From positions 434,001 to 498,000 of the forward strand of contig NZ_JAMBOH010000001.1 in assembly GCF_023715505.1 (NCBI RefSeq): DNA of 64,000 nt, written 5' to 3'. Below are positions 47,615 through 56,240 of this stretch, piece by piece (the first letter of the stretch is position 1; the number at the start of each line of letters is the position of its first letter). The stretch comes from Neobacillus cucumis. GTDB lineage: Bacteria > Bacillota > Bacilli > Bacillales_B > DSM-18226. Position numbers and translations under genes: made by a program. The notes beneath the pieces were generated by a model. It saw only the letters and a program-made list of their open reading frames with translations, searched no databases and was not told the DNA's origin.

Positions 47615-49009
47615 ATGAAAGTGGCAATATACTTGAGACGTTCCAGAGATGAAGAGAATCTGGGAATCGATGAGGTTTTAAAAGTACATGAACATACATT
47701 GGTGCACCTTTGCAAACAACAAGGACATACCTACAATATATATAGAGAGATTGCATCATCATCAACAATTGAAAACCGTCCCGAAATGGTTCGTCTATTG
47801 GAACGAATCAAAGCAGGCGAATATCAAGCCGTGGTGGTTATGGATATCGACAGGCTTTCACGGAACGAATACGACTCAAGTGAAATCAAAAGGATTCTAC
47901 ATGATACAGGTACTCTCATAATCACGCCGTACCGAGTTTATGATCTCTCGCGTGATGATGACAGTTTGCTAGTGGGAATCAATTCACTGATTGCCAGCCA
48001 AGAATATAAAATGATTCATAAACGCATGAGTCGAGCAAAAAACTTTTGCAAACAACAAGGACAATGGGTTGATGGTATTCCGCCACTTGGATTTGACAAA
48101 GGTAAGGATAAAAAGCTGAAACCGAATGACCGTGCCGCTGACGTGCTTTTCATATTTGAATCCATAATAAACGGTATGACCATTCCATCACTAATTCGTG
48201 AACTCGACCGCTTGCACATACTCACTAGAGAAGGATCAAAATGGCACTATAACGCAATCTTACGGATCATAAACAATCCTGTTTATAAAGGGGAACTTCA
48301 CGGTGTAGTCGAAGCTCATGACCAGATTGTGTTGCCGTCCATCTGGGAGAAAGCGAACCGAATAGTGAACACATACTCTTTCAAAGCTCCGCGCTCAAAG
48401 AATCGTATCTATCCAACCTCTGGGCTGGTTTACTGCGGGAATTGTGGCAAGGTTCAAGGTGTAAATTATCATCCGCACATTGACAAATATTATGTGAAGG
48501 TTTGCCGTTGCGGGAACAGAACGTATTATTATAATATCGTGTTGGAACTGATTCGGCAGGAGGTTTTGAAGCACAAGGAAACGATTCTGGAAGCTATCGC
48601 GCTTCTCGACACGGAAACAGGAACGGACAAAACTAGGTACAAATTAGAGAGCATCAGAAAGGCGATACAGAAGACAGAACGTGCGCTTGAAAAGATACAA
48701 ATTCAATGGGAAGAAGACGAAATGACCTTACCCGAGTATAAACAGAGGAAGGCAAAGAGAACTGAAGAACTAGAGATACTTAAAGCTGAACAGGAATCAA
48801 TAGCTAATGAAAATCCTGCAGAAAAGCGGCGGTCTCTTGAAGAACACTTGAAGGTAATAGAAGAACTGTTCGGAAATTGGGCATTTTTGAATGGTTCAGG
48901 GTTGAGCAACGAAGATGTTAATCGAAGATTACATTTACTCATTAGCGGTATTATATGGACCTATCCGAAGGGATCAGACACGCCGACACTTAGAGTGGTA
49001 TATAATTAA
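47615..49009 (+). CDS. Large serine recombinase (integrase)
   Basis: A site-specific integrase of the large serine class, 464 aa. The catalytic domain has MKVAIYLRRSRDEENLG (nucleophile Ser10) and DIDRLSRNEYDSSEIK. A recombinase domain follows with GKWHYNAILRIINN-like GSKWHYNAILRIINNPVYKG. A zinc ribbon YCGNCGK...CRCGN and a C-terminal coiled coil (about 340-420) complete it. ATG 47615 follows AGAGGTGGCAACAA. It lies at the island edge and presumably integrated it into comGA. Confidence 0.95.
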   Translation: MKVAIYLRRSRDEENLGIDEVLKVHEHTLVHLCKQQGHTYNIYREIASSSTIENRPEMVRLLERIKAGEYQAVVVMDIDRLSRNEYDSSEIKRILHDTGTLIITPYRVYDLSRDDDSLLVGINSLIASQEYKMIHKRMSRAKNFCKQQGQWVDGIPPLGFDKGKDKKLKPNDRAADVLFIFESIINGMTIPSLIRELDRLHILTREGSKWHYNAILRIINNPVYKGELHGVVEAHDQIVLPSIWEKANRIVNTYSFKAPRSKNRIYPTSGLVYCGNCGKVQGVNYHPHIDKYYVKVCRCGNRTYYYNIVLELIRQEVLKHKETILEAIALLDTETGTDKTRYKLESIRKAIQKTERALEKIQIQWEEDEMTLPEYKQRKAKRTEELEILKAEQESIANENPAEKRRSLEEHLKVIEELFGNWAFLNGSGLSNEDVNRRLHLLISGIIWTYPKGSDTPTLRVVYN

Positions 49010-49015
49010 AAAAAA

Positions 49016-49048
49016 GAAGACCTCAAGCGACACAGCTCGAGGTCTCTT
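49016..49048. terminator. Bidirectional hairpin after the integrase
   Basis: AGACCTC-AGC pairs with GCT-GAGGTCT. A-rich sequence lies to the left and CTTTAGTTT to the right, serving the integrase (+) and the facing small-gene operon (-). Confidence 0.75.
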
Positions 49049-49160
49049 TAGTTTGCTCCTTGATTGTCGCATTCAGCGATTGGGCAAGAACTTCTACGGC
49101 AAGATTTTGGATGGCTTTTGGAGACGGGACGTTCACGACATATACTTTAATTTTCTTCAT
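49023..49160 (-). CDS. 45-aa small protein at the end of the replication operon
   Basis: ATG 49160 overlaps the preceding stop (TGATG) and follows AAAGGTGG. The product reads MKKIKVYVVNVPSPKAIQNL and continues with AVEVLAQSLNATIKEQ. The coupling and good Shine-Dalgarno support a real gene. I do not recognise the family. The last codons overlap the terminator hairpin. Confidence 0.6.
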   Translation of the reverse strand: MKKIKVYVVNVPSPKAIQNLAVEVLAQSLNATIKEQTKETSSCVA

Positions 49161-49393
49161 CAACGATCGCCACCTTTCTTGATACTGAAAATAAAAGATG
49201 GTTCGGCATCCGTGTCTTCACCAATCCAGACGGCTTTCCTTTCGTTCAAATTCAAGAAATTCTTTTTACCTATACCGCACTTCATAGCCATTACATAAGC
49301 TAAATTTGAAATTTTATGTATTTCCAATAGCTTGTTAGTTTGGCTGTCAGGCATTTCTTCTACTTTTATCTGAGTGTCATAAGAAATTCGCAA
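49160..49393 (-). CDS. Small hypothetical protein of the island
   Basis: 77 aa if started at TTG 49393, directly after the upstream TGA and 5 nt after TAGGAG. The longer frame to 49480 would overlap the upstream gene by 86 nt and is less likely. The sequence includes VEEMPDSQTNKLLEIHKISNL. No recognised domain. Confidence 0.55.
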   Translation of the reverse strand: MRISYDTQIKVEEMPDSQTNKLLEIHKISNLAYVMAMKCGIGKKNFLNLNERKAVWIGEDTDAEPSFIFSIKKGGDR

Positions 49394-49394
49394 T

Positions 49395-49814
49395 TCATCT
49401 CCTACCGCCTTTTCCAAATGCTTCCTTAAACCAATTTGCGTAGTTATTTGCCCGTTTAAAGGCTTCATCAAACTCAACATTGGCGATTATTACTTTTTCA
49501 GTTTTTGGGAAGGAGTCACCTCTCCAAGTTCCTCTCCATACTGTAAAGGACCCTTCCTTCTCTTGAAACAGAAATACCAAGGAATTAGTACTTACTTGCT
49601 TTTCAAACCCTTCTCCATATGAATACACAATCCATCCATTTTTAGTTGCTTCCTCCTGTCGCCTTAAATTCACTAAGATTGCCTGCTTGTATCTTTTTAA
49701 AGTTTCAATATGTTCATTTTTAAGAACACTAGGATCATGAAGCACTAAATTGTCACCTGCTGCAGTTATTATACATCCTGCATTTTCTGCTGTTCTGAGG
49801 TACGAAGTTATCAT
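49395..49814 (-). CDS. Hypothetical protein with TubC-N-like N-terminus
   Basis: 139 aa. The first about 50 residues (LRTAENAGCIITAAGDNLVL, then a helix IETLKRYKQAILVNLRRQ) resemble the TubC N-terminal docking-like domain often encoded beside primase genes on mobile elements. The rest is unrecognised. The ATG overlaps the helicase stop by 4 nt. Confidence 0.65.
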   Translation of the reverse strand: MITSYLRTAENAGCIITAAGDNLVLHDPSVLKNEHIETLKRYKQAILVNLRRQEEATKNGWIVYSYGEGFEKQVSTNSLVFLFQEKEGSFTVWRGTWRGDSFPKTEKVIIANVEFDEAFKRANNYANWFKEAFGKGGRR

Positions 49815-51310
49815 ATTAATAACGGCACCCCCTCTTTTTTAGAAGGTTGTAAAGTTGACTTTAGTTGTGAATTATCTGCTTTTTCTATTGTATCTACATT
49901 AATCTCAGAATTATTGTTTTTCTGACCACTATAGACACCTTTACAACTATTGAAAGACGAATCCTTGATCCCTATTCCATAAAAATATTGATAACCCCCT
50001 GTGCTGCTTTTCTTTTTAAAACCTCGTTCTTCTAGCTTTCGGTTAAACTTATTTTTCGTAAGTTCATACTCGCCCTCCTCGGAGCACCAATTAGAATATG
50101 TTTTATAAAGATCAGCACCTTTTGTTTTAGCATTCTCATGGATGACGCAACATTCCTGAAGAAAACTCCCAATTGTATCCATTTCATCCTTATAACTTTT
50201 AGTAGCTTCTTGCACTTCTTGAGGTACGTCTAAGCCTTCCTCCTGCCATTTCAAACATCCTTCCACCATCCACCTCAGGATACCTGGCATTTCATGCTTT
50301 AGCTTTGCTGGTAATTCCTTATCTAACTTATCTTCAGGGATAGTTATAGTGAATGGTATTAGCCGAATTCTTCTCCAGATACCCTCATCAGCACCAGTAA
50401 TTATTGGTTTGTGATTAGTTGTAAAAAAGATTTTAAATTGCGGAATGTATTCAAAAAATTCCTGATGTAAAAAACGTGCTTGTACTGGCTCTCCGCCGGT
50501 TAATTGTTTTACAAGACTTTCAGCCAGTCGAGCACCCTTTTCACTCTCTGTTGCAGCAACAAGCCTAGCTCCTTTTAAAGCTGCAATGTCATTATTTACA
50601 CGGTCAGATTTTTTAATTGTGAAGGTCTCAGCATTTGTCTGCTTTCCATAGTCACCCAAAATTTCCTTTATAACGTTCATAAAGGTACTTTTGCCATTAC
50701 GACCTGTCCCATATAAGAAGAATAAAACCTGTTCTCGGGTATTACCAGTAAGTGCGTAACCTACTGCCTTTTGAAGGAAGTCAATTGTATCCTGCTTCAC
50801 TTTCCCTTTTTCATCCTGAAAAATATCGTTTAAAAACCGTTTCCATGTAGGACATTCCGCATTAAGATCGTAGGTAATATGCGATAATTTGGTAAGCATG
50901 TACTCTCTTTTATGCGGTCCTAACTTCCCGGTTTTTAGGTCGATAACGCCATTCTTGCAATTGAACAACCATATGTCTTTATCAATGTCATCAGGAAGTA
51001 GTGGTACCTCTGATTTAGCCAAAGAAACCATTGCTTCTACTCTTGCCCGAGATTCCGAACGAATCGCATGTTTTGCCAGGTATGACCTTGTATCTGAATC
51101 AGCATTAGATGCCTCTTTATAAATAGCCCTTACTGTATCCTTAGCAAGTTGGTAAATTCTATCCTTTTTATCCTCACACCATCGCCTTCCATCCCATATG
51201 TACCATTTACAGAAGGAATTAACATATCTAAGATCTTTTCCGTGACGGTGGGTCAACCTTTCTGCATTACCTATATCTGTTTTTCTGAAGTTGATTTGCC
51301 CTGATGACAA
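49811..51310 (-). CDS. D5/P4-family replicative helicase (primase-associated)
   Basis: 499 aa. A D5_N-like N-terminal half precedes an SF3-type helicase: Walker A FLYGTGRNGKSTFMNVI (about 205-220), FKIFFTTNHKPII with sensor 1, and a C-terminal winged-helix region (KNKFNRKLEERGFKK). It unwinds DNA for element replication. It overlaps the PrimPol gene by 40 nt, so translation is coupled. Confidence 0.92.
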   Translation of the reverse strand: MSSGQINFRKTDIGNAERLTHRHGKDLRYVNSFCKWYIWDGRRWCEDKKDRIYQLAKDTVRAIYKEASNADSDTRSYLAKHAIRSESRARVEAMVSLAKSEVPLLPDDIDKDIWLFNCKNGVIDLKTGKLGPHKREYMLTKLSHITYDLNAECPTWKRFLNDIFQDEKGKVKQDTIDFLQKAVGYALTGNTREQVLFFLYGTGRNGKSTFMNVIKEILGDYGKQTNAETFTIKKSDRVNNDIAALKGARLVAATESEKGARLAESLVKQLTGGEPVQARFLHQEFFEYIPQFKIFFTTNHKPIITGADEGIWRRIRLIPFTITIPEDKLDKELPAKLKHEMPGILRWMVEGCLKWQEEGLDVPQEVQEATKSYKDEMDTIGSFLQECCVIHENAKTKGADLYKTYSNWCSEEGEYELTKNKFNRKLEERGFKKKSSTGGYQYFYGIGIKDSSFNSCKGVYSGQKNNNSEINVDTIEKADNSQLKSTLQPSKKEGVPLLI

Positions 51311-52380
51311 TGTAATTTCCTCTCCATTCCTAAAACTATGGGACTATTTATCTTGTTAAGATGAATGCAGCCACCACACCCATCAAATTCTTGACTTAAG
51401 CTGCGGCACGTCCTTGGCTTCATATTCCTTCGAATTTCAATATATTTACGTACAACTACCCGTTCTACATAATCGGGATGACCTTTTGACCATTCATGAA
51501 CTAGGTCATGACCGTTCTCACAGTATGCTGCAATCGATAAAGCAGCAAGCCAGTTATTGTAATTAGCTGTTTCTTTATGATTAAGATAACTTCCTATAAA
51601 CCGGCATTCTTGTATAATTCGATTTGGGTTTGTAACAGCAATAGCTTCCCCACTATATATTTTTTTCTGTGCCTTAGCCTTTTGTTCTATTGTTAATGAT
51701 GGTACTAGCATTTGTATGACTTTGTTTATTTCGAATATAGAATAACGTCTGTTAGGTTCAAATAATTGGATGGTGACAGGCTTAGGGTTATTCCTTGATT
51801 TTAAGTTGAAGGTTCCTGGTACACGTAAGACCCTTGCTAAATCAGAGGTATTGTCTATGTGGAAACCCTTCAATTTAGCTAATTGAATAAATACTCTTTG
51901 AAAATTCTCAAGCAATCTCCCTACAACATGCATTTCCTGATCGCTCTGTATACGGAATGGTTCCTGAAACAACCAATAACAATGAAGACCACCGCCACTG
52001 TGAATTATAATGGATGGTTTTAAAGGGAAAGTATTTAAAATTACCTGTGCATCCTCTTCAGAAGGAAGCTTATCCGCCGCATGAACTCCACCATTCAAAT
52101 CAATTTCTACCCAAACACCGGGTAAAAAAAGCACATCCTCATTTTTACCTCTTTTATATTCTCCAAGTTTATTTCGGCGAACTCCGACGCCAAAGTATAC
52201 GTTACAATTTTCCCCTAAATTTATAGCGTTTTGGTTAATATTTTTTAGATCATTAACTCTATACCAACGGGTTTTCTTATCCACAGAGGTCCATAGGGTT
52301 ATAAATCCTTGTTGGACATTTCCAAATAAAGCATCTAAAAACGCATTTGCTTGAACTTGTCCTACTTTTGCTTTATCCAT
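51271..52380 (-). CDS. PrimPol-like (AEP) primase of the island
   Basis: 369 aa. Archaeo-eukaryotic primase features are VWVEIDLNGG (acidic metal site), IIHSGGGLHCYWLF (GGGxHxYW) and LARVLRVPGTFNLKSR. A C-terminal Cys/His cluster CRSLSQEFDGCGGC...CHQ may bind zinc. With the D5-type helicase it forms a self-contained replication pair, implying replication after excision. Confidence 0.88.
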   Translation of the reverse strand: MDKAKVGQVQANAFLDALFGNVQQGFITLWTSVDKKTRWYRVNDLKNINQNAINLGENCNVYFGVGVRRNKLGEYKRGKNEDVLFLPGVWVEIDLNGGVHAADKLPSEEDAQVILNTFPLKPSIIIHSGGGLHCYWLFQEPFRIQSDQEMHVVGRLLENFQRVFIQLAKLKGFHIDNTSDLARVLRVPGTFNLKSRNNPKPVTIQLFEPNRRYSIFEINKVIQMLVPSLTIEQKAKAQKKIYSGEAIAVTNPNRIIQECRFIGSYLNHKETANYNNWLAALSIAAYCENGHDLVHEWSKGHPDYVERVVVRKYIEIRRNMKPRTCRSLSQEFDGCGGCIHLNKINSPIVLGMERKLHCHQGKSTSEKQI

Positions 52381-52682
52381 ACTTTATTCTCCTTACTTGT
52401 TTCAGTAAGAAACGGTATCGAATAGCTAAAATCTATATCCCTTTCTGTCAAACCAGCAGCCTCTATGACTGTTTTTGCATAAAGCCAGCAATCATCTAGA
52501 TATTGAAATTTGCCCGCCATGCCTAACTGTTCATGTTCATCTATCGAATAAACAGAAAAACCAGCAAATTTTTCATCAAATAAAATAATGATTTTCTTTA
52601 TTCCATCTGGCACCAATTGAACCCAATCACTATAAATTTTTTCTAGGTAATTCTTTTGTTTCATTCCAATAAAATTAGTCAA
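52362..52682 (-). CDS. Hypothetical protein upstream of PrimPol
   Basis: 106 aa, soluble, with FDEKFAGFSVYSIDEHEQLG. TTG 52682 follows AAGGAGAAAAGAAAA. It overlaps the PrimPol start by 19 nt, so it belongs to the replication operon. Not recognised. Confidence 0.65.
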   Translation of the reverse strand: MTNFIGMKQKNYLEKIYSDWVQLVPDGIKKIIILFDEKFAGFSVYSIDEHEQLGMAGKFQYLDDCWLYAKTVIEAAGLTERDIDFSYSIPFLTETSKENKVWIKQK

Positions 52683-52750
52683 TTTTCTTTTCTCCTTAGT
52701 TTTAATTAACTGTAGGTTGGATGGAGTAAGTTAATAAGTGTAAAAGAGTA

Positions 52751-52957
52751 TTAACAATTTAATTCGTGTTTCCATCCACCAGGCAGCGCCTTGCCTCCTC
52801 TAGCTATCCAATTATCTAGTTGCACTGGGTCCAATCTTATTTGCCTCCCCAATCGAACTACAGGTAAAATACCTTCTCGCGCCAAAGTATAAGTCCGCTC
52901 AACTGAAATGCCTAAAATTGGAGCCGCCTCTGGAACTGTTATTAAATTTCTTCTCAC
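52751..52957 (-). CDS. Excisionase-family HTH protein
   Basis: A 68-aa MerR-like winged HTH (HTH_17) with ITVPEAAPILGISVERTYTL and LGRQIRLDPVQLDNWI. Such proteins act as recombination directionality factors or repressors. GTG start after an ideal AAGGAGGTGAT. It could control integrase excision. The role is inferred. Confidence 0.85.
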   Translation of the reverse strand: MRRNLITVPEAAPILGISVERTYTLAREGILPVVRLGRQIRLDPVQLDNWIARGGKALPGGWKHELNC

Positions 52958-53002
52958 CTTTCATCACCTCCTTACAACTCAAATGATACAAGTCCTTAAA
53001 CA

Positions 53003-53043
53003 CAAAAAAAGGACATAAGAAAATTTTCTTATGTCCCTTTTTT
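53003..53043 (-). terminator. Terminator after the 276-aa gene
   Basis: AAAAAAAGGACATAAGAAAA faces TTTTCTTATGTCC-CTTTTTT, a near-perfect palindrome of about 19 bp. It overlaps the last codons of the gene ending at 53029. Confidence 0.88.
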
Positions 53044-53859
53044 ATTACCTTCTCGAAGGCTTATTCCAATATCCTTTGCTACTCTTTGTATTGCTTTCTT
53101 TATCCCTGCAGCGGATATATCAATCTCCCCATTAGGATCACTGTCAATATATGCTTGTGCAATTATTTTATAACTTTCATGATGAATTTGGTATCTTACT
53201 ATCCAGTCAAAGTGCTTTTGTATGCTACCACCACTGTCCCTTTTTCCTTTTGATCTCACCCAACCGTTTTCAATAAAAATTTCTTCTAATATATAAATAT
53301 CATCATTAATTCTGCCAACATATTCCTTTTTTATTTCTGCAGCAGGATTAAATGGTTTAAATTGTAATTTCGAAAAGGATTGGTGATTTGCAATTTTTTT
53401 CAACTCTTTTTTTCTTCTATTAAAGTATTCCTCTAACTCTGCTGGGTGGATAATCAAATCGTTTATTAATTCTGGATTAATATTCCAGGAGGTAATTATA
53501 TGGAATGCAGTTGAGAGAATCCATTCCTCTTTAAGATTCCATTTTATCGACCATAGAACTAAGCTATTCATAAATTCAGTAGCCAATTGAGATGTTTGCG
53601 TAATATTTTTTAAATCCTCAAGTGTAAACCATTGTTTTCTCTTACTAGATAATTCTAGGTGAGGTACAAGCATTTCATATTTTTCAATATAAGCCTTTAA
53701 ATCTGTTAATACTTCTGGTGCATTTTCTCTAATCGCAATAATAAATTTGTACCGTGCTATCAGCCGGTCCTCGCCAGGCAGCGCAAATTCACCAAAACTA
53801 AGTCTATTCATATCTTTTATTCGTTTATAAAGTAGTTCATGTTCTTTAATATTGATCAC
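53029..53859 (-). CDS. Hypothetical island protein
   Basis: 276 aa, soluble, charged and largely helical. The last part has EIDISAAGIKKAIQRVAKDIGISLREG. GTG 53859 follows TTAGGAGAAAAAA. I do not recognise the family. The 53860-54007 interval upstream shows no gene. Confidence 0.7.
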   Translation of the reverse strand: MINIKEHELLYKRIKDMNRLSFGEFALPGEDRLIARYKFIIAIRENAPEVLTDLKAYIEKYEMLVPHLELSSKRKQWFTLEDLKNITQTSQLATEFMNSLVLWSIKWNLKEEWILSTAFHIITSWNINPELINDLIIHPAELEEYFNRRKKELKKIANHQSFSKLQFKPFNPAAEIKKEYVGRINDDIYILEEIFIENGWVRSKGKRDSGGSIQKHFDWIVRYQIHHESYKIIAQAYIDSDPNGEIDISAAGIKKAIQRVAKDIGISLREGNKKGT

Positions 53860-54007
53860 TTTTTTCTCCTAAGTAGAATTTTTCTCTTTCTGTTATGCAT
53901 TTTGGACAAATTAGTTAAGTTTCAAAATATTTAAGCTTTATCAATTGGAATTATCTCGCCCAATATTGTTGCCTTTCCCCACTGAGTAGCCTTCAATAAC
54001 CGTTAAA

Positions 54008-54040
54008 AACAAAAAAAACAGTGGATAAATACCACTGTGC
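54008..54040 (-). terminator. Terminator hairpin
   Basis: ACAGTGG and CCACTGT enclose a 7-nt loop and are followed on the minus strand by TTTTTTTTG. Confidence 0.85.
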
Positions 54041-54112
54041 TTACTCTTTTATTAATTAACTTTTCTGTTGAGATAACTTTTAGGTTTGTCCTTGTTCCTT
54101 AGTTTTCCTATA

Positions 54113-54350
54113 AAGGGTCATTCGTGAAGGTAAAAAGCGTATTCAATCTTTTCTTCAGGTGTTGACGGGCGCCCGCCAAATTTACCTTTTAACTTCGCTG
54201 CTTCCAACCCTTCTTTTGTTCTCTCAGAAATAAGATCTCGTTCAAATTGTGCTAATCCTGCAAACATAGTAAACATAAGTTTGCCTTGTGCCGTTGAAGT
54301 ATCTAGCCAGTATTCCTTTAAGCTTTGAAGGTTCGCCCACAGATACGTTG
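54113..54350 (-). pseudogene. Truncated serine resolvase fragment
   Basis: The frame reads NLQSLKEYWLDTSTAQGKL, then MFTMFAGLAQFERDLISER and TKEGLEAAKLKGKFGGRPST, ending at HE-stop. This is the mid-to-C-terminal part of a small serine recombinase. The catalytic N-terminus is missing. It resembles the complete resolvase at 57500, so it is likely a remnant of an earlier insertion. Confidence 0.75.
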
Positions 54351-54478
54351 GTCAAACTCTTCTTCTCGTATTCATCAATTATTTGCTTTATAATTTGCTC
54401 TTGTTCGCTCAAAAGATTTCGCAGCATTTTATTTAACTTCAGCACTCCAAAACGCGAACTGCCATCTCTCTTTTCCAC
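54242..54478 (-). CDS. Small ORF fused onto resolvase debris (doubtful)
   Basis: 78 aa. The first 55 residues (VLKLNKMLRNLLSEQEQIIK) look coiled and plausible. The C-terminus, from about KLKGILARYF, is out-of-frame resolvase sequence. It is probably a gene truncated by the resolvase fragment rather than a functional protein. Confidence 0.3.
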   Translation of the reverse strand: MEKRDGSSRFGVLKLNKMLRNLLSEQEQIIKQIIDEYEKKSLTNVSVGEPSKLKGILARYFNGTRQTYVYYVCRISTI

Positions 54479-54579
54479 GATAAAGTTTTGCCATAAAACT
54501 TCACCTAGTTAATATCGAAAGCAAACGTTGTTATAAATATATCTATTACTATAACAATCAACATTTACTAAATAAAATA

Positions 54580-54618
54580 GGCACCTGAGCCCATATCAAT
54601 ATAGTACTCAGGCTGCCT
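54580..54618 (-). terminator. Terminator of the protease/small-protein operon
   Basis: GGCA-CTGAG and CTCAG-TGCC arms form a hairpin, followed on the minus strand by TATTTTATTT. Confidence 0.65.
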
Positions 54619-54731
54619 AAATGTGCTTTCTTATTACTTTCTACTTGACAGGAGTCACTTGGCTAAAGGATATATTTTTTTTATAAACAGCTAAAAAAAT
54701 TTACAATAAATTTTCTTAGAGGCACATTTGA

Positions 54732-54944
54732 TTATGAAGATCTACCAATACAGACAAAGTCTCTGACATTAATACCGTCACATGTTTTAAATTCATTGTC
54801 AGTATTGGTGATAGCCTCTACTTTTTCACCATGAATAGCACGGTGTATCCTCTCAGTAATAGCCTCAACATTTAACTTTTTCATGTCTTCATTATCCGCC
54901 TCGATAACAACAGAAATTACTATGGTATTTTTATTTGCGCTCAT
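54732..54944 (-). CDS. Small Cys-tailed protein B, paralogue of the 55042 product
   Basis: 70 aa. Residues 1-46 (IVISVVIEADNEDMKKLNVE, AITERIHRAIHGEKVEAI) closely match the neighbour. The tail diverges (KTCDGINVRDFVCIGRSS) but keeps Cys residues. Start ATG after GGAGGTATTAAACT. Not recognised. The conserved body with variable Cys tail recalls a leader-core layout, but no modification enzyme is adjacent. Confidence 0.75.
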   Translation of the reverse strand: MSANKNTIVISVVIEADNEDMKKLNVEAITERIHRAIHGEKVEAITNTDNEFKTCDGINVRDFVCIGRSS

Positions 54945-55041
54945 AGTTTAATACCTCCTTTTTTTTTAAAAACACATTTATTTTTTCTTATATCTTGCTT
55001 TTTATACAGAATTCTTAGTTAATTTGTCTTTTTAGGAAACA

Positions 55042-55245
55042 TTATCGGCAAATACACCCTCCTTCACCAACGATACCACACGTTGATTTAGTTTCTATTT
55101 CAGTACCAACTAAGGCCTCCACTTTTTCACCGTGAACAACACGGTGAATCCGTTCAGCAATAGCCTCAACATTTAACTTATCAAGTTCTTCTTTATTTCC
55201 CTCGATAACTACAGAAATTACTCTAGAACTTTTATTTTCATCCAC
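55042..55245 (-). CDS. Small Cys-tailed protein A
   Basis: 67 aa. Conserved body VISVVIEGNKEELDKLNVEA and IAERIHRVVHGEKVEAL, with tail STCGIVGEGGCICR. GTG start after AGGTGGTAAATAACT, 20 nt from the upstream protease gene, so co-transcribed. Not recognised. It may be a substrate or regulator of the protease. Confidence 0.75.
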   Translation of the reverse strand: MDENKSSRVISVVIEGNKEELDKLNVEAIAERIHRVVHGEKVEALVGTEIETKSTCGIVGEGGCICR

Positions 55246-55265
55246 AGTTATTTACCACCTTTGCT

Positions 55266-56240
55266 CTATGAAATAGAATTTAATATTTCAATTATCTTTT
55301 TTGAAGATACTCCATAATTTTTATCCATGTAATGTCCCCCAGAGTGTATACCCAATGCTTTTCCAGTTTCAATATCTAGAATAACCGAACCTGAATTTCC
55401 ACCTAATGTTGTACAATCATGATTTATAATCCAATCCTTATCAGATGGAAAAGCTTGTCCTGGGGATAATCTTTTAACGTCGTAAATGGATTCAAATAAC
55501 CTATCCATCTCATCTAAATCTCCAACCCTGCTGTCTCTAGAAGGATACCCAATTACAACAACATCTCTTGTAGTTAATAAACTTTCTTCTGATAAGTTGA
55601 TTGGCCTTGGCAAAGTGCTATTTGGATTTGAATTAGAAGAAACCTGAAGAAATGCTATATCAGGTTTTGTATCATCATCCTCTTCAATATAAAGTACTTT
55701 TTCTATATTGAACTCAAGTTGATCGGGCAGTCCGTATTCTTCACGAAAGTCAATTCGAGCTTGAATCTGTACATTCCTATAATTTTTTCTAAAGACAAAT
55801 TCACTTCCGCTTCCTTTGGCAAATTCAAGTGCTACATGACGATTAGTAATGACAATATTTTCTTTTACCATCCACCCTGTTCCCAACCAATCCATTCCTG
55901 GAAGATCACGCACTTCAATACGACCTACAGCCAAAATAGCATCCTCAATATTTTTTCGGTTGTCAGTTAGTTTTTTACTCCACTCAGAAGATATTGGTGG
56001 CATAAATGTATTATGGATAATTTTTATAACCGGCCGTCCAACTGACCTAACTATAGATTCCATACCATTTGCGGGGCTTGTTATACCACTCGCTATTTCA
56101 TTGGATTCCGACAAATTTTTTAATAATTGGTCAATATCTTTTGGTCCATAACCATATCGTACTTGAAATTCCTTTCTCCCCAGTTGATCTAATACATCCT
56201 GTTTAAATTTGGGGTCTTGTAAGATTGTATAGATACTCAT
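55266..56240 (-). CDS. Trypsin-like serine protease
   Basis: 324 aa, no signal peptide, so probably cytoplasmic. The chymotrypsin-fold triad is visible: His135 in IVITNRHVALEF, Asp194 in TKPDIAFLQV, Ser283 in LGGNSGSVILD. The first 95 residues form a separate helical domain (LGRKEFQVRYGYGPKDIDQL) that may sense or bind a partner, as in conflict-system proteases. ATG after GGAGGTGTTAA. First gene of an operon with two small proteins. Confidence 0.9.
   Translation of the reverse strand: MSIYTILQDPKFKQDVLDQLGRKEFQVRYGYGPKDIDQLLKNLSESNEIASGITSPANGMESIVRSVGRPVIKIIHNTFMPPISSEWSKKLTDNRKNIEDAILAVGRIEVRDLPGMDWLGTGWMVKENIVITNRHVALEFAKGSGSEFVFRKNYRNVQIQARIDFREEYGLPDQLEFNIEKVLYIEEDDDTKPDIAFLQVSSNSNPNSTLPRPINLSEESLLTTRDVVVIGYPSRDSRVGDLDEMDRLFESIYDVKRLSPGQAFPSDKDWIINHDCTTLGGNSGSVILDIETGKALGIHSGGHYMDKNYGVSSKKIIEILNSIS

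Noticed and set aside
54732..55245. The two small paralogues as a classic lanthipeptide or sactipeptide pair
   Set aside because: No LanM, radical SAM or YcaO-type enzyme is adjacent and the body is long; kept only as a protease-associated pair.
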